Shown here: positions 4,899-5,284 of the stretch, piece by piece
Numbering within the stretch: the first letter of the stretch is position 1
Layout of the letters: every line of letters starts with the position of its first letter
Source: Planctomycetota bacterium
GTDB taxonomy: Bacteria > Planctomycetota > Phycisphaerae > Sedimentisphaerales > Anaerohalosphaeraceae
Assembly: GCA_003644175.1 (NCBI GenBank)
Contig: QNBS01000186.1
Coordinates: 1-5,284, forward strand
Length of the DNA stretch: 5,284 bases
Reading direction: 5' to 3'
Program-made: the position numbers and the translations under genes
The notes under the pieces: model-generated
The model's database searches: none
Told to the model about the DNA's origin: nothing
What the model saw: the letters and a program-made list of their open reading frames with translations, nothing else

Positions 4899-5284
4899 AT
4901 GCGAACACGACGATTGGGGCAGACCGATCTTGAGCTTACGACGATAGGTATGGGTACGTGGGCGATCGGCGGGCCCTGGGAGTTTGGCTGGGGGCCGCAG
5001 GATGACGAAAATTCCGTGGCGGCGATAAGGACCGCGATTGAAAGCGGCGTCAACTGGATAGATACCGCGCCTGCCTACGGTTGCGGGCATGCCGAGGAGG
5101 TCGTCGGCATGGTCCTGAAGGAGCTGCCCGAAAGGCCGATCATTGCCACCAAGTGCGGCCTCTTGTGGAACGAAAAACGCGAGAAGGTGACGTGTCTGAA
5201 GAAAGACAGTATCCTTGCCGAATGCGACGCCAGCCTCAGAAGGCTCGGCGTTGACGTGATCGACCTCTACCAGATGCACTGGCC
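4899..5284 (+). CDS. Aldo/keto reductase, N-terminal part (cut by window end)
   Basis: The first 128 residues of an NAD(P)H-dependent aldo/keto reductase, a cytoplasmic TIM-barrel enzyme that interconverts carbonyls and alcohols. The start (MRTRRLGQTDLELTTIGMGTW) and the block NWIDTAPAYGCGHAEEVVG (52-70) are diagnostic. The whole catalytic tetrad is visible: D55, Y60, K85 (IATKCG) and H127 (LYQMHW). The segment SLRRLGVDVIDLYQMHW (112-128) is the usual strand leading to the catalytic His. The GMGTWAIGG opening resembles the prokaryotic AKR11/AKR13-like groups rather than the short AKR5 type, but the substrate cannot be told because the C-terminal loops and cofactor-binding site lie outside the window. 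Base composition returns to the GC-rich style of trxB, so this is probably resident DNA flanking the inserted cassette. The two antisense frames across it are shadows. Confidence 0.93.
   Translation, partial: MRTRRLGQTDLELTTIGMGTWAIGGPWEFGWGPQDDENSVAAIRTAIESGVNWIDTAPAYGCGHAEEVVGMVLKELPERPIIATKCGLLWNEKREKVTCLKKDSILAECDASLRRLGVDVIDLYQMHW

Noticed and set aside
4851..5279. 142-aa antisense frame over the aldo/keto reductase
   Set aside because: The sense strand encodes a clear reductase with a complete tetrad. The antisense peptide has no domain features.

Overview
The window holds two blocks of housekeeping-type genes, both GC-rich and on the + strand, on either side of a visibly AT-richer two-gene defence-type cassette. 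A palindromic REP/MITE-like repeat lies at the left edge. The organism is a bacterium with fairly GC-rich DNA, Shine-Dalgarno (SD) led genes and sigma-70-like promoters. The repeat, the GC-rich style and the protein character would fit an environmental Gram-negative lineage such as Planctomycetota (Phycisphaerae-like). That placement is an impression; no marker gene proves it.

Layout. At 1-111 is a nested palindromic element: outer 12-bp inverted repeats around two short GAAA/TTTC-loop hairpins. After about 150 bp with a possible short coding tail, 269-1588 encodes a 439-aa protein with one N-terminal membrane helix and no family I recognise. It is followed 36 nt later, behind a good SD, by trxB (1625-2623), an NADPH-dependent thioredoxin reductase with intact FAD, CxxC and NADPH motifs. 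These two genes probably form an operon.

From about 2624 the base composition falls. A sigma-70-like promoter (2712-2739) precedes an AAA15/AAA21-type ATPase (2809-4107). Its last 17 nt overlap the start of an RloB-family gene (4091-4726), best started at a GTG. An ATPase plus an RloB partner is the arrangement of RloA/RloB genes found in restriction-modification loci and of the lactococcal AbiL abortive-infection pair. The expected model is an ATPase sensor or regulator controlling a Toprim-like effector. The cassette is flanked by an imperfect 11-bp direct repeat, and the GC-rich style resumes downstream with an aldo/keto reductase (4899 onward, cut by the window end) that carries the full catalytic tetrad.

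The strongest biological point is the self-contained, compositionally distinct ATPase-RloB cassette inserted between ordinary metabolic genes. It looks like a member of a known defence family in a new location rather than a new architecture. The membrane protein co-transcribed with trxB is the least explained complete gene.
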